A stretch of DNA of 14,218 nucleotides from JBEIUL01 sp044356865. Lineage in GTDB: Bacteria > Planctomycetota > Phycisphaerae > Phycisphaerales > SM1A02. Positions 1-6,687 of this stretch are shown one piece after another. The notes under the pieces were generated by a model, which searched no databases, was not told the origin of the DNA, and worked only from the letters and a program-made list of their open reading frames with translations. The stretch covers positions 1 to 14,218 of the forward strand of contig JBIKVN010000060.1 of NCBI GenBank assembly GCA_044356865.1, written 5' to 3'. The position numbers and the translations under genes are program-made. Position 1 is the stretch's first letter; the number at the start of each line of letters is the position of its first letter.

Positions 1-563
1 GTGCCCGCGAGCTGACCGCCGTGAGCAACAACGCCGGCGTCGATGGCTGGGGTCTCGGCCTGCTGCTCAAGACCCGCCAGATCCGCAAGATGATCTCGAG
101 CTATGTCGGCGAGAACGCGGAGTTCGAACGGCAGTTCATGGCCGGCGAGCTCGAGCTCGAGTTCAACCCCCAAGGCACGCTGGCCGAGCGGCTCCGGGCC
201 GGGGGCGCGGGCATCCCCGCCTTCTTCACGCCCGCGGGAGTCGGCACGGTGGTGGCCGACGGCAAGGAGGTCCGCGAGTTCGACGGGCGAAGTTTCGTGA
301 TGGAGCGGGGAATCCGGGCGGACCTCAGCCTTGTGAAGGCCTGGAAGGCCGATCCCGCGGGCAACCTCGTCTACCGCAAGACCGCCCGGAACTTCAACCC
401 GATGGTCGCGGCCTGCGGCAAGGTCACCGTCGCGGAAGTCGAGCAGATCGTCCCGATGGGTGAACTCGATCCGGATGGGATCCATACTCCGGGGATCCAT
501 GTGGACCGCGTCGTGCAGACCGCTTCCGAGAAGCGGATCGAGCAGAGGACGGTTCGAGCCTGA
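1..563 (+). CDS. scoA: Succinyl-CoA:3-ketoacid CoA-transferase subunit A, 5'-truncated by window edge
   Basis: The reading frame is open from base 3 and ends at TGA 561-563, so about 186 C-terminal residues of a roughly 230-residue protein are visible. The sequence reads straight through into the SCOT family alpha-subunit core: SNNAGVDGWGLGLLLK, then SSYVGENAEFERQ, PQGTLAERLRAGGAGIPAFF, LVKAWKADPAGN and the EKRIEQR tail. In this family the subunit pairs with subunit B, which carries the catalytic Glu, to move CoA between succinate and acetoacetate in the cytoplasm. The GTG at 21 is internal to a conserved stretch (residues before it read ARELTA), so it is not the start. No subunit B lies downstream; it may be upstream, outside the window. 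AtoD or PcaI-type CoA transferases are close alternatives, but the match pattern is most like SCOT. Confidence 0.93.
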   Translation, partial: ARELTAVSNNAGVDGWGLGLLLKTRQIRKMISSYVGENAEFERQFMAGELELEFNPQGTLAERLRAGGAGIPAFFTPAGVGTVVADGKEVREFDGRSFVMERGIRADLSLVKAWKADPAGNLVYRKTARNFNPMVAACGKVTVAEVEQIVPMGELDPDGIHTPGIHVDRVVQTASEKRIEQRTVRA

Positions 564-604
564 CTTCCTTGCCGCGAGATTATCGGACTCGAATCCTCCC
601 CCGC

Positions 605-617
605 TTCCCGTCGGGAA
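605..617. repeat. Near-perfect 13-base palindrome in the scoA-downstream spacer
   Basis: TTCCCG (605-610) and CGGGAA (612-617) are exact reverse complements around a single T. The size and symmetry would suit a dimeric repressor site, or the element could be chance in GC-rich DNA. It lies 42 bases after the scoA stop and about 170 bases before the next start. No regulator gene is nearby to support an operator role. Confidence 0.3.
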
Positions 618-684
618 CATCCGGCCGATGTCGAAGCCGACTCGGACCGATTCTCGATGTCTTCGCTTTGGGTTCCAATGAGAC

Positions 685-707
685 GCCGGAAACTTCGTTG
701 TTCCGGC
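685..707 (+). repeat. Stem-loop, 7-bp stem, upstream of the secreted repeat protein
   Basis: GCCGGAA (685-691) pairs exactly with TTCCGGC (701-707) across a 9-base loop. No T-tract follows, so it is not a standard intrinsic terminator. It could be a Rho-type or structural 3' end for the CoA-transferase transcript or a 5' leader structure for the next gene. I found no convincing sigma-70 promoter in 564-790. Confidence 0.35.
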
Positions 708-777
708 TTCCGCGGGGAATCCGGTCCCGTCTCGCCGCCTCGGTCCACCTTCCCTCTTGTCCAAATCCCCTGCACGC

Positions 778-781
778 AGGA
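778..781 (+). promoter_or_regulatory. Ribosome binding site AGGA for the 791 start
   Basis: AGGA lies 9 bases before ATG 791. It supports 791 over the TTG at 569 as the start; that upstream extension has no recognisable sequence, while translation from 791 begins directly with a signal peptide. Confidence 0.5.
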
Positions 782-790
782 TCGATCGCC

Positions 791-2215
791 ATGAAGCACC
801 CGCTGACCCATCGGCTCTCCCGCCCCGTTCGAGTCCTCCTCGCCGGCCTGGCCCTGTCGCTCGCGCCGCTGACCGCCGCGCCCGCGACCGCCCAGTTCGG
901 AGGACAAGCCGGTTTCGCCGAGGCTTTCCGGCCTGACTTCCTCGCCCGCGATATGAACCTCTTCGTCGAGACGCTCGCCATCGAGGAGTGGCAGCGGCCG
1001 ATCCTCGAGACGCTGCTCGAGGATTACCAGGTGTCGTTCAACGCCGGCGTCGAACAGGTGCGGCAGAAGATGGCCGACATGAAGGATGCGGTGGCCGGGG
1101 CGAGCCCCGATCGCGTCATGGCGATGATCATGGGACCGATCGACCAGTGGACCCGCGAGAAGGTCGTGCTCCGCGACCGCTTCCTCGAGGACGTGAAGAG
1201 CCAGCTGTCGCCGGCCCAGCAGGAGAACTGGCCTCGGTTCGAACGGGCGCTCCGCCGCGAGAAGTACCTCGACCAGGGCGAACTTTCGGGCGAGTCGCTC
1301 AATCTGCTGCTGGTCCTTCGCGAGACCGAACTGTCGCCGCAGGCGATGTCGGCGATCCGCCCCGTGGTGGACGACTACGAGATGCGGCTCGATGAGGCCC
1401 TGCAGACCCGCCAAAGCCAGATCGCAAGCGTCCAGGAGGACGTGAAGAACGCGATGGCCGCCAACGACTTCGACGCCGGGCTCCGTGCGATGTCGCAGAT
1501 CATGGCCTCACGGGTCGGCGTGCGCCAGGCCCAGGACACCGGCATCGATTCGATCACGGAGGCGCTCCGAGAGTCGAGCGAGGAGGCCGCCGGGGCCGAG
1601 TTCCGGGCGTCCGCCCTGCAGCGCGGCTACGCGAAGGTGTACCGGGACGACCCGATCGTCCCGCTCTTCGCCCGGGCCCTCGAGATCGAGGACCTCACCG
1701 CCGACCAGCGCGGGGCGCTGATCGCCCTCCAGGGGTCCTACCTCCAGGAGGTGGACGCGGTGAACCTCCGCTACGTCGATGTCCTGCGGGCCGAGGAGCC
1801 CCGCGAGCCGCAGCGCCGGATCGAGATGATGAAGGCCCGCCAGCGCGGCGAGACGATCACCGGCAACCGCGAGTCCCCGGGGATCGTCGCCATCCGCACC
1901 GAGCGCGAGGATCTCTACCAGCGCACCCGCGAGGCGATCTTCGCGATCCTGAATCCCGAACAGCAAGCCCAGCTGCCCGGGTTCGGCAAGGTGCCTGGCA
2001 CCGAGGGACGGGCAGGCAAGATGGGCCTCGACACGCTGCGGGGAGCGGAAGAGGTCGATCCGCTCGGGACCTCTTCGGGCGGCCGGTCCGCCCAGCCGAT
2101 CCAGAAGGAAGCCGATAGCGACCTCCAGGAGAAGCGGCTCAACCAGCAACGCCGCGGCAACACTGGTTCCTCGGGCGGTACCCGCGGAACCGGCGTCCCG
2201 TCGACGGCCGACTGA
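791..2215 (+). CDS. Secreted alpha-helical repeat protein of unknown function
   Basis: 474 residues; I do not recognise a named family. An N-terminal signal peptide is clear: basic start (MKHPLTHRLSRPVR), hydrophobic core about residues 15-27, and a likely cleavage after an Ala near residue 34 (ATAQF). The mature protein is predicted to be almost wholly helical and charged. It contains three diverged modules beginning at L62, L181 and L302, i.e. spaced 119 and 121 residues. Each has a helix ending in a Tyr (DY, DY, SY) and a second part ending near LSPAQQ (139), L259 and LNPEQQ (387). The L-[ST]-x-x-Q pattern recalls the periplasmic Spy/CpxP (LTxxQ) proteins, a weak resemblance only. The last roughly 75 residues are Gly/Ser/Gln-rich and probably disordered. 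The gene sits 43 bases before gspE, so it may be co-transcribed with the T2SS genes and could be a substrate or an envelope accessory. Function is inferred only from position. Confidence 0.85.
   Translation: MKHPLTHRLSRPVRVLLAGLALSLAPLTAAPATAQFGGQAGFAEAFRPDFLARDMNLFVETLAIEEWQRPILETLLEDYQVSFNAGVEQVRQKMADMKDAVAGASPDRVMAMIMGPIDQWTREKVVLRDRFLEDVKSQLSPAQQENWPRFERALRREKYLDQGELSGESLNLLLVLRETELSPQAMSAIRPVVDDYEMRLDEALQTRQSQIASVQEDVKNAMAANDFDAGLRAMSQIMASRVGVRQAQDTGIDSITEALRESSEEAAGAEFRASALQRGYAKVYRDDPIVPLFARALEIEDLTADQRGALIALQGSYLQEVDAVNLRYVDVLRAEEPREPQRRIEMMKARQRGETITGNRESPGIVAIRTEREDLYQRTREAIFAILNPEQQAQLPGFGKVPGTEGRAGKMGLDTLRGAEEVDPLGTSSGGRSAQPIQKEADSDLQEKRLNQQRRGNTGSSGGTRGTGVPSTAD
974..1984 (+). repeat. 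Three diverged ~120-residue protein repeats
   Basis: Module starts at L62 (base 974), L181 (1331) and L302 (1694). Each shows a Leu, then 15-17 residues later a Tyr (Y79, Y196, Y317), and a Leu 77, 78 and 85 residues after the module start that opens a second helical hairpin. The repeats are recognisable in the protein pattern only, with low residue identity, so the duplication is old. Confidence 0.5.
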
Positions 2216-2258
2216 CGCCGATTTTCCCGCACGCCCCACGCCCGGACGCCACCCCCCG

Positions 2259-3869
2259 ATGGAACTGAACGGAACCCGAACCGCCACCGACGCCCCGGCC
2301 CGCCCGGCCGACCCCCGAGATCGCTGCCGGGCCCTCGGGATCGACTGGCTCGAGCAGGCGCCGCAGGTGGCCGAGGATGCGGTGCGACTCGTCGAGCCCG
2401 ACGTCGCGGTTCGCTTGCGGGTGGTCCCGATCCGCTTCGATCGCGGCCGGTTGCTGGTGGCGATGGCCGATCCGCTGGACATCGCCAGCGTCGACGAGCT
2501 CGCCACGCTGACCGCCCGGCCGGTGACCCGCGTCGGCCTCGAGCCGGCGCTTTTCGCCGACCTGATGCGGGCCCATTACGGGACGACCGCAGCCCGCATG
2601 GCGGAAAGCCTCGGCGGGAGCACCGAGATCGCTTCCGACGGCCTCGAGCACAACCTCGACGCCATCGAGGCGGACGACGTGCACCGGATGGCCGAGCAGC
2701 CGACGCTCATCAACCTGGTGAACCTCGTCCTGCTCGAGGCGATCCAGAGCCGGGCCTCCGACGTGCACATCGAGCCCTTCGAGTCGGAGCTGAAGGTGAA
2801 GTACCGCGTCGACGGCGTGCTCGTCGAGCAGCCGCAACCGCCGAAGCACCTGCAGGCCGCGCTCATCGGCCGCGTGAAGATCATGGCCGGGATGAACATC
2901 GCCGAGCGGTACGTGCCGCAGGACGGGCACATCACGCTCCGCTTCGAGGGCCGGAAGGTCGACATCCGCGTCTCGACGGTGCCGACGCTCTACGGCGAGT
3001 CGGTGGTGATGCGCATCCTCGACAAGAGCAACCTGCCGCTCGAGCTCGCCACCCTCGGCATGTCCGAGCGGCACCGGGGCATCCTCGACCGGATGATCGA
3101 GAAGCCGCACGGACTGGTGCTGGTCACCGGTCCCACCGGCTCGGGCAAGACCACCTCGCTCTACGCGGCGCTTTCGAAGCTCTACGACCCGCGGAAGAAG
3201 ATCATCACCATCGAGGATCCCGTCGAGTACGAACTCGCCGGCATCAACCAGATCCCGGTGAACCCGAAGCGAGGGCTGACCTTCGCCACCGGCCTCCGCG
3301 CCATCCTCCGCCAGGATCCCGACATCGTCTTCGTCGGCGAGATCCGCGACGCCGAGACCGTCGACATCGCGATCCGCTCGGCCCTCACCGGCCACCTTAT
3401 CCTCTCGACGCTGCATACCAACGACGCGATCTCCTCGATCGGCCGCATGGTCGACATGGGAGCCGAGCCGTATCTCGTGGCGAGCGTGGTCGAGGGCCTG
3501 CTCGCCCAGCGGCTGGGGCGCCGGATCTGCAAGAGCTGCACCGAATCGCGTCCGCTCGGCGAGGACATCGCGGCCCGCCTCACCGAGGAGGAGCGGGCCC
3601 TCCTCAAGGGTCGAGAGTCGTTCGGACGGGGCTGCGACAAGTGCAAGGGTTCCGGTTTCCGCGGCCGGCTCGGCTTCTTCGAGATCGTGCGGATCACCGC
3701 CCCGCTGCGGGCCGCGATCAGCCGCAACGCGACCACCGTCGAGCTGAAGAAGCTGCTCGGCGACGACTTCATCACCATGCGGCAGGACGGCATGCTCAAG
3801 GCCGCGGCCGGCGTGACCACGCCGCAGGAAGTGCTGCGGGCGACGCAAGACGTGGAGGACGCGGCCTGA
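2259..3869 (+). CDS. gspE: Type II secretion ATPase GspE
   Basis: 536-residue cytoplasmic AAA-type secretion ATPase that powers pseudopilus assembly. Residues about 20-130 look like the MshEN/T2SSE N-terminal domain (RLLVAMADPLDIASVDEL). The ATPase core carries all expected motifs: Walker A GPTGSGKTT (291-299), Asp box around IITIEDPVEYE, Walker B DIVFVGEIRDAE (355-366) and His box GHLILSTLHTND (378-389). Four cysteines, C424, C427, C459 and C462, form the CxxC-x31-CxxC zinc-binding insert typical of GspE/PilB. Length is slightly above the usual ~500 residues. ATG 2259 has no clear Shine-Dalgarno, but it begins just ahead of the conserved N-terminal domain. gspF follows after 13 bases. PilB is the alternative by sequence, but the pseudopilin set downstream favours T2SS. 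Confidence 0.96.
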   Translation: MELNGTRTATDAPARPADPRDRCRALGIDWLEQAPQVAEDAVRLVEPDVAVRLRVVPIRFDRGRLLVAMADPLDIASVDELATLTARPVTRVGLEPALFADLMRAHYGTTAARMAESLGGSTEIASDGLEHNLDAIEADDVHRMAEQPTLINLVNLVLLEAIQSRASDVHIEPFESELKVKYRVDGVLVEQPQPPKHLQAALIGRVKIMAGMNIAERYVPQDGHITLRFEGRKVDIRVSTVPTLYGESVVMRILDKSNLPLELATLGMSERHRGILDRMIEKPHGLVLVTGPTGSGKTTSLYAALSKLYDPRKKIITIEDPVEYELAGINQIPVNPKRGLTFATGLRAILRQDPDIVFVGEIRDAETVDIAIRSALTGHLILSTLHTNDAISSIGRMVDMGAEPYLVASVVEGLLAQRLGRRICKSCTESRPLGEDIAARLTEEERALLKGRESFGRGCDKCKGSGFRGRLGFFEIVRITAPLRAAISRNATTVELKKLLGDDFITMRQDGMLKAAAGVTTPQEVLRATQDVEDAA

Positions 3870-3882
3870 CCGCGACCGAGCG

Positions 3883-5145
3883 ATGCCGTCGTTCCGCTAC
3901 CAGGCTCTCGATTCGTCCGGCGCCGCCACCGCGGGCACGCTGGTCGCGCCCGACCGCATGACCGCGATGCGTCAGTTGCAGGCGCGGGGCGAGGTCCCCC
4001 TCGCCCTCGAGGCCGGCGACGAGGGGAGCGCCGCCCAGACCGGGCCCGCCTCGGCGACCGCGGCCCGGGCCGACGCCCTGGCGTTCCTGCGCCGCTCGCG
4101 GCGGGCGACGCTGAGCCGGCCCGAGGTCACCGACTTCATCCGCGAGATCGCCACCGCCCTCGAGGCCGGACTTCCGCTGCTGCAGGCCCTGAAGACCGTG
4201 CGCCGCCAGGCCGCGAACGACCGGCTCGAGACCATCCTCGACTTCCTCATCGAGCGGGTCGAGGCCGGGCAGCCCCTCCACGTGGCCACCCGCGAGTACG
4301 GCCCGCCCTTCGACGACATGATCGTGGGCATGCTGCGGGCCGCCGACGCCAGCGGACGCATGCCCGAGGTGATGCACCAGCTCGCGGACCTGCTCGAGCG
4401 GTCGGTCGAGCTGCGCCGCGAGCTCGTCGGTGCGACGGTCTATCCGCTCATCGTGGCGGGCCTGATCGCCCTCAGCGTGGTGGTGCTGGTCACCTTCGTG
4501 CTGCCGAAGGTGATGCAGCCGATCATCGCCGCCAACCGCGAACTGCCGCTGCCCACGGTGATCCTGCTCGCCGCGGCCGATTTCGTCCGCACCTGGTGGC
4601 TCGCGATCGTGGTCGGCGGCGGCCTCCTCGCGTGGGGCTGGGGAAAGTGGATCGCCCGCCCGGCGAACCGCCTCCGCTTCGACGGGTTCCTGCTGCGGAT
4701 CCCCGTCCTCGGGCGGCTCCTTCGCGACGTGGCGGTGGCCCGCTTCACCCGCACCCTCGGCACGCTGGTGTCGGCGGGCATCCCGATCATCTCGGCGCTG
4801 CGGATCGTGCGCGACACCCTCGGGAACACCGTCCTCATGGACGCGATCGACCGCGTCGAGGACAAGGTGACCACCGGCCAGTCGCTGGCCGAGCCGCTCG
4901 AGCGGTGCGGGCACTTCCCGCCGCTCCTCGTCCAGATCGTGAACATCGGCGAGCGCTCGGGCAAGCTCGAGACCATGCTGCTGCACGCCGCGGGCGCCTT
5001 CGACCGGCAGGTGAACAACTCGATCAAGTTGTTCACGAAGGCCCTCCCGCCCTTCCTTCTCGTGATCATGGCCGTCGTCGCGGCCTTCGTCCTGACCGCC
5101 ATCCTCCTTCCCCTGCTCGAGATGCAGTCCGCGATCGGCGGCTGA
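3883..5145 (+). CDS. gspF: Type II secretion inner-membrane platform protein GspF
   Basis: 420 residues, the usual GspF length. It starts with the family opening MPSFRYQALDSSG and has two T2SSF helical domains. The first (about 85-185) contains FIREIATALEAGLPLLQAL; the second (about 275-385) contains FTRTLGTLVSAGIPIISAL. Membrane segments are near 187-207, 238-256 and 389-413, matching the three-helix topology of GspF/PilC. It forms the platform that GspE acts on and from which pseudopilins are extracted. The gap after gspE is 13 bases and ATG 3883 has at most a weak GAG ahead of it, so it is probably translated from the gspE message. A strong GC hairpin lies directly after its stop. Confidence 0.96.
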   Translation: MPSFRYQALDSSGAATAGTLVAPDRMTAMRQLQARGEVPLALEAGDEGSAAQTGPASATAARADALAFLRRSRRATLSRPEVTDFIREIATALEAGLPLLQALKTVRRQAANDRLETILDFLIERVEAGQPLHVATREYGPPFDDMIVGMLRAADASGRMPEVMHQLADLLERSVELRRELVGATVYPLIVAGLIALSVVVLVTFVLPKVMQPIIAANRELPLPTVILLAAADFVRTWWLAIVVGGGLLAWGWGKWIARPANRLRFDGFLLRIPVLGRLLRDVAVARFTRTLGTLVSAGIPIISALRIVRDTLGNTVLMDAIDRVEDKVTTGQSLAEPLERCGHFPPLLVQIVNIGERSGKLETMLLHAAGAFDRQVNNSIKLFTKALPPFLLVIMAVVAAFVLTAILLPLLEMQSAIGG

Positions 5146-5146
5146 G

Positions 5147-5163
5147 CGGGCGGAGACCGCCCG
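5147..5163 (+). repeat. GC-only intercistronic hairpin between gspF and gspG
   Basis: CGGGCGG (5147-5153) pairs perfectly with CCGCCCG (5157-5163) across the loop AGA. It begins one base after the gspF stop codon and ends 17 bases before the gspG start. What follows is A-rich, not T-rich, so it is not an intrinsic terminator. It could stabilise an mRNA end and so raise the level of gspG, the most abundant pseudopilin, relative to gspE-F. That role is inference. Confidence 0.55.
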
Positions 5164-5180
5164 AGAAACGAAACCCTCCC

Positions 5181-5597
5181 ATGCGCAACCGCCCCTCCGA
5201 CCGTCGTCTCCGCCGCGGCTTCAGCCTCGTCGAGGTCATCGTCGCGGTGACCATCATCGCCCTTCTCGCGGCCCTGGTCGCCCCGCGGCTCTACCGCTTC
5301 ATCGGCACCGCGAAGGACAGCAAGGCGAAGGCCGAGACCAGCTCGATCGCCCAGCAGGTGAAGCTCTACATGACCGAGAACGGCCTCTCGAGCGTGCCCG
5401 GCGAGTTCGAGCTCGAGTGGCTCTGCGAAGGCGAGAATCCCTATCTTGAGAGCACCGACGATCTCAAGGACCCGTGGGGGAGCACCTACGTGATCGTGAT
5501 CCCCGGTTCGGGTCGCGACTTCGACATCGTCTCGTACGGCGCCGACGGGCAACCCGGCGGCGAGGGCGAGAACAAGGACATCGTGCACGGTCGCTGA
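5181..5597 (+). CDS. gspG: Major pseudopilin GspG
   Basis: 138 residues. The class III prepilin signal is canonical: a 13-residue basic leader ending RRG, then cleavage before F14 (RG/FSLVE) with Glu at +5 (E18), followed by a hydrophobic helix to about residue 35. The C-terminal part has the GspG hallmark DPWG (97-100) and the Asp/Gly-rich GADGQPGGEGENKDI (120-134), which in GspG binds calcium and stabilises the fold. GspG polymerises into the pseudopilus shaft after the leader is cut by the prepilin peptidase, whose gene is not in this window. ATG 5181 is preferred because it gives a standard-length leader; the frame is open far upstream inside gspF. No good Shine-Dalgarno is visible. gspH begins 2 bases after its stop. 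Confidence 0.96.
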   Translation: MRNRPSDRRLRRGFSLVEVIVAVTIIALLAALVAPRLYRFIGTAKDSKAKAETSSIAQQVKLYMTENGLSSVPGEFELEWLCEGENPYLESTDDLKDPWGSTYVIVIPGSGRDFDIVSYGADGQPGGEGENKDIVHGR

Positions 5598-5599
5598 CC

Positions 5600-6205
5600 A
5601 TGGACGGCCGCCCCGACCGGAAGCGAAGCTCCGGGACGCCGCCACGCGGCGCCGCGGGCTTCACGCTGGTCGAGATCGTCCTGGTGATCGCCGTGCTCGC
5701 GATCATGGCCGGCTTCATCGTGCCGCGGATGGGCGCCGTGAAACGCAGCGAGGCCCAGCTCGCCGCCGACGAGATCGAGGACCTCCTGCGGATGTTCGCC
5801 TACCGCCACTCGATCATGACGCAGCAGGTCGGGATCTGGCGACGGCCCGACGACGGCACCATCGCGATCATGATCCGCGACATCGATCCCGCCCGCGAGG
5901 ACGACGCGAGGATCTGGCAGGAGGACAAGCTCAGCGTGCCGGTGACCCTGCCGCCCGAGATCGACGTGGTGGAGGTCCGCAGCGATTCGGAGTGGCTCGA
6001 CCCGGGAAGTTTTTTCGTGCAGACCGCGCCGGACGGCCGCCGGCCGTCGGTCGAGATCCGGCTGCTCGGCCCGAGCGGCGAGTTCACGCTCGGGCTCGAC
6101 GCCCATGCCTCGGCGCCGCGCCGCACCTCGCCGGGCGGTCGCGACGGGGAGTTCCGCGAGCCCGTCGACCTGAACGCCGAAGGCCTGGAGCGGCTGCCGT
6201 GGTGA
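5600..6205 (+). CDS. gspH: Minor pseudopilin GspH-like
   Basis: 201 residues. A 20-residue leader ends AAG, with predicted cleavage before F21 (G/FTLVE) and Glu +5 at E25, then a hydrophobic helix to about residue 42 and a beta-rich globular region (for example GIWRRPDDGTIAIMIRDID). Assignment as H rests on the leader and on its place right after gspG and before gspI-J-K; the globular domain is divergent. In the family, GspH joins the tip complex with I, J and K. The start is 2 bases after the gspG stop, so translation is probably coupled. The tail beyond about residue 170 is charged and Gly/Pro-containing. Confidence 0.85.
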   Translation: MDGRPDRKRSSGTPPRGAAGFTLVEIVLVIAVLAIMAGFIVPRMGAVKRSEAQLAADEIEDLLRMFAYRHSIMTQQVGIWRRPDDGTIAIMIRDIDPAREDDARIWQEDKLSVPVTLPPEIDVVEVRSDSEWLDPGSFFVQTAPDGRRPSVEIRLLGPSGEFTLGLDAHASAPRRTSPGGRDGEFREPVDLNAEGLERLPW

Positions 6206-6687
6206 ACCGCACGCCGATCGCCGCCGCGCGGGGCTTCGCCCTCATCGACGTGATGGTCGGGGGCATCCTCCTCGCGATCGGCCTGACCGCGATCCTCACG
6301 CTCGCCTCGCGGGCCCTTTCGCTGCAGCAGCGCGGCGAGCGGGAGATCGTCGCGTCAAGCCTGCTCGACCTCACCCTGTCGACGGTGCTCGCCGAGGGTC
6401 CCGCCGACTACGCGAAGATCCACCCGGTTTCCGCCGCGTTCCCGGACCCGTTCGGCGAATGGGAATACGACGTCGAGCTCGAGGACGGGGCGAGCGGGGT
6501 ACCGTATCGAGCGGTGGCGAGCGTGCGCCACGTCCCGACCGGCGGTCGCTGGTCGTGCGAGACCCTGATCGCGATGAAACCCAAGCCGATCGGGGCGGAA
6601 GAGGAACCCCAGCGGTTCCCGAACATGCCGATCGACCGCGAGGCGAGATACCTCGAGCAGGAGGAGGCCGAGAATGCCGGTGAATGA
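6202..6687 (+). CDS. gspI: Minor pseudopilin GspI-like with Asp at position +5
   Basis: 161 residues from GTG 6202, which overlaps the gspH stop as GTGA; GTG 6199 is one codon upstream and equally possible. GGAG at 6187-6190 lies 11 bases ahead. The leader ends AARG, then F12 A L I D16: the usual Glu at +5 is replaced by Asp. A hydrophobic helix (VGGILLAIGLTAILTLA) follows, then a short beta-containing domain including FGEWEYDVELED. GspI normally seeds the tip complex with J and K, and its Glu5 is thought to help membrane extraction. Identity is inferred from prepilin architecture, size and position between H and J. The last residues are acidic and overlap gspJ by 14 bases. Confidence 0.82.
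   Translation: MNRTPIAAARGFALIDVMVGGILLAIGLTAILTLASRALSLQQRGEREIVASSLLDLTLSTVLAEGPADYAKIHPVSAAFPDPFGEWEYDVELEDGASGVPYRAVASVRHVPTGGRWSCETLIAMKPKPIGAEEEPQRFPNMPIDREARYLEQEEAENAGE
6662..6667 (+). promoter_or_regulatory. Strong ribosome binding site AGGAGG for gspJ
   Basis: AGGAGG ends 6 bases before ATG 6674 and lies inside the gspI coding region. It is one of the few strong Shine-Dalgarno sites in the window and fixes the gspJ start. Confidence 0.75.

Noticed and set aside
569..790. TTG 569 as start of the secreted protein
   Set aside because: The added 74 residues show no family or signal features, while ATG 791 has AGGA at 9 bases and begins with a signal peptide.
2139..3848. Long minus-strand open frame (569 codons) opposite gspE
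   Set aside because: It is antisense to a gene with all GspE motifs. Its translation is rich in H, R, D and G with no motif, as expected for a shadow frame in GC-rich DNA. The same applies to the minus-strand frames at 371-1414, 3796-4986, 7240-8631 and 9098-11263.
4596..5180. Longer upstream reading frame of gspG
   Set aside because: The extension overlaps the end of gspF in another frame and is Arg/Pro-rich shadow sequence. Only ATG 5181 gives a normal prepilin leader.
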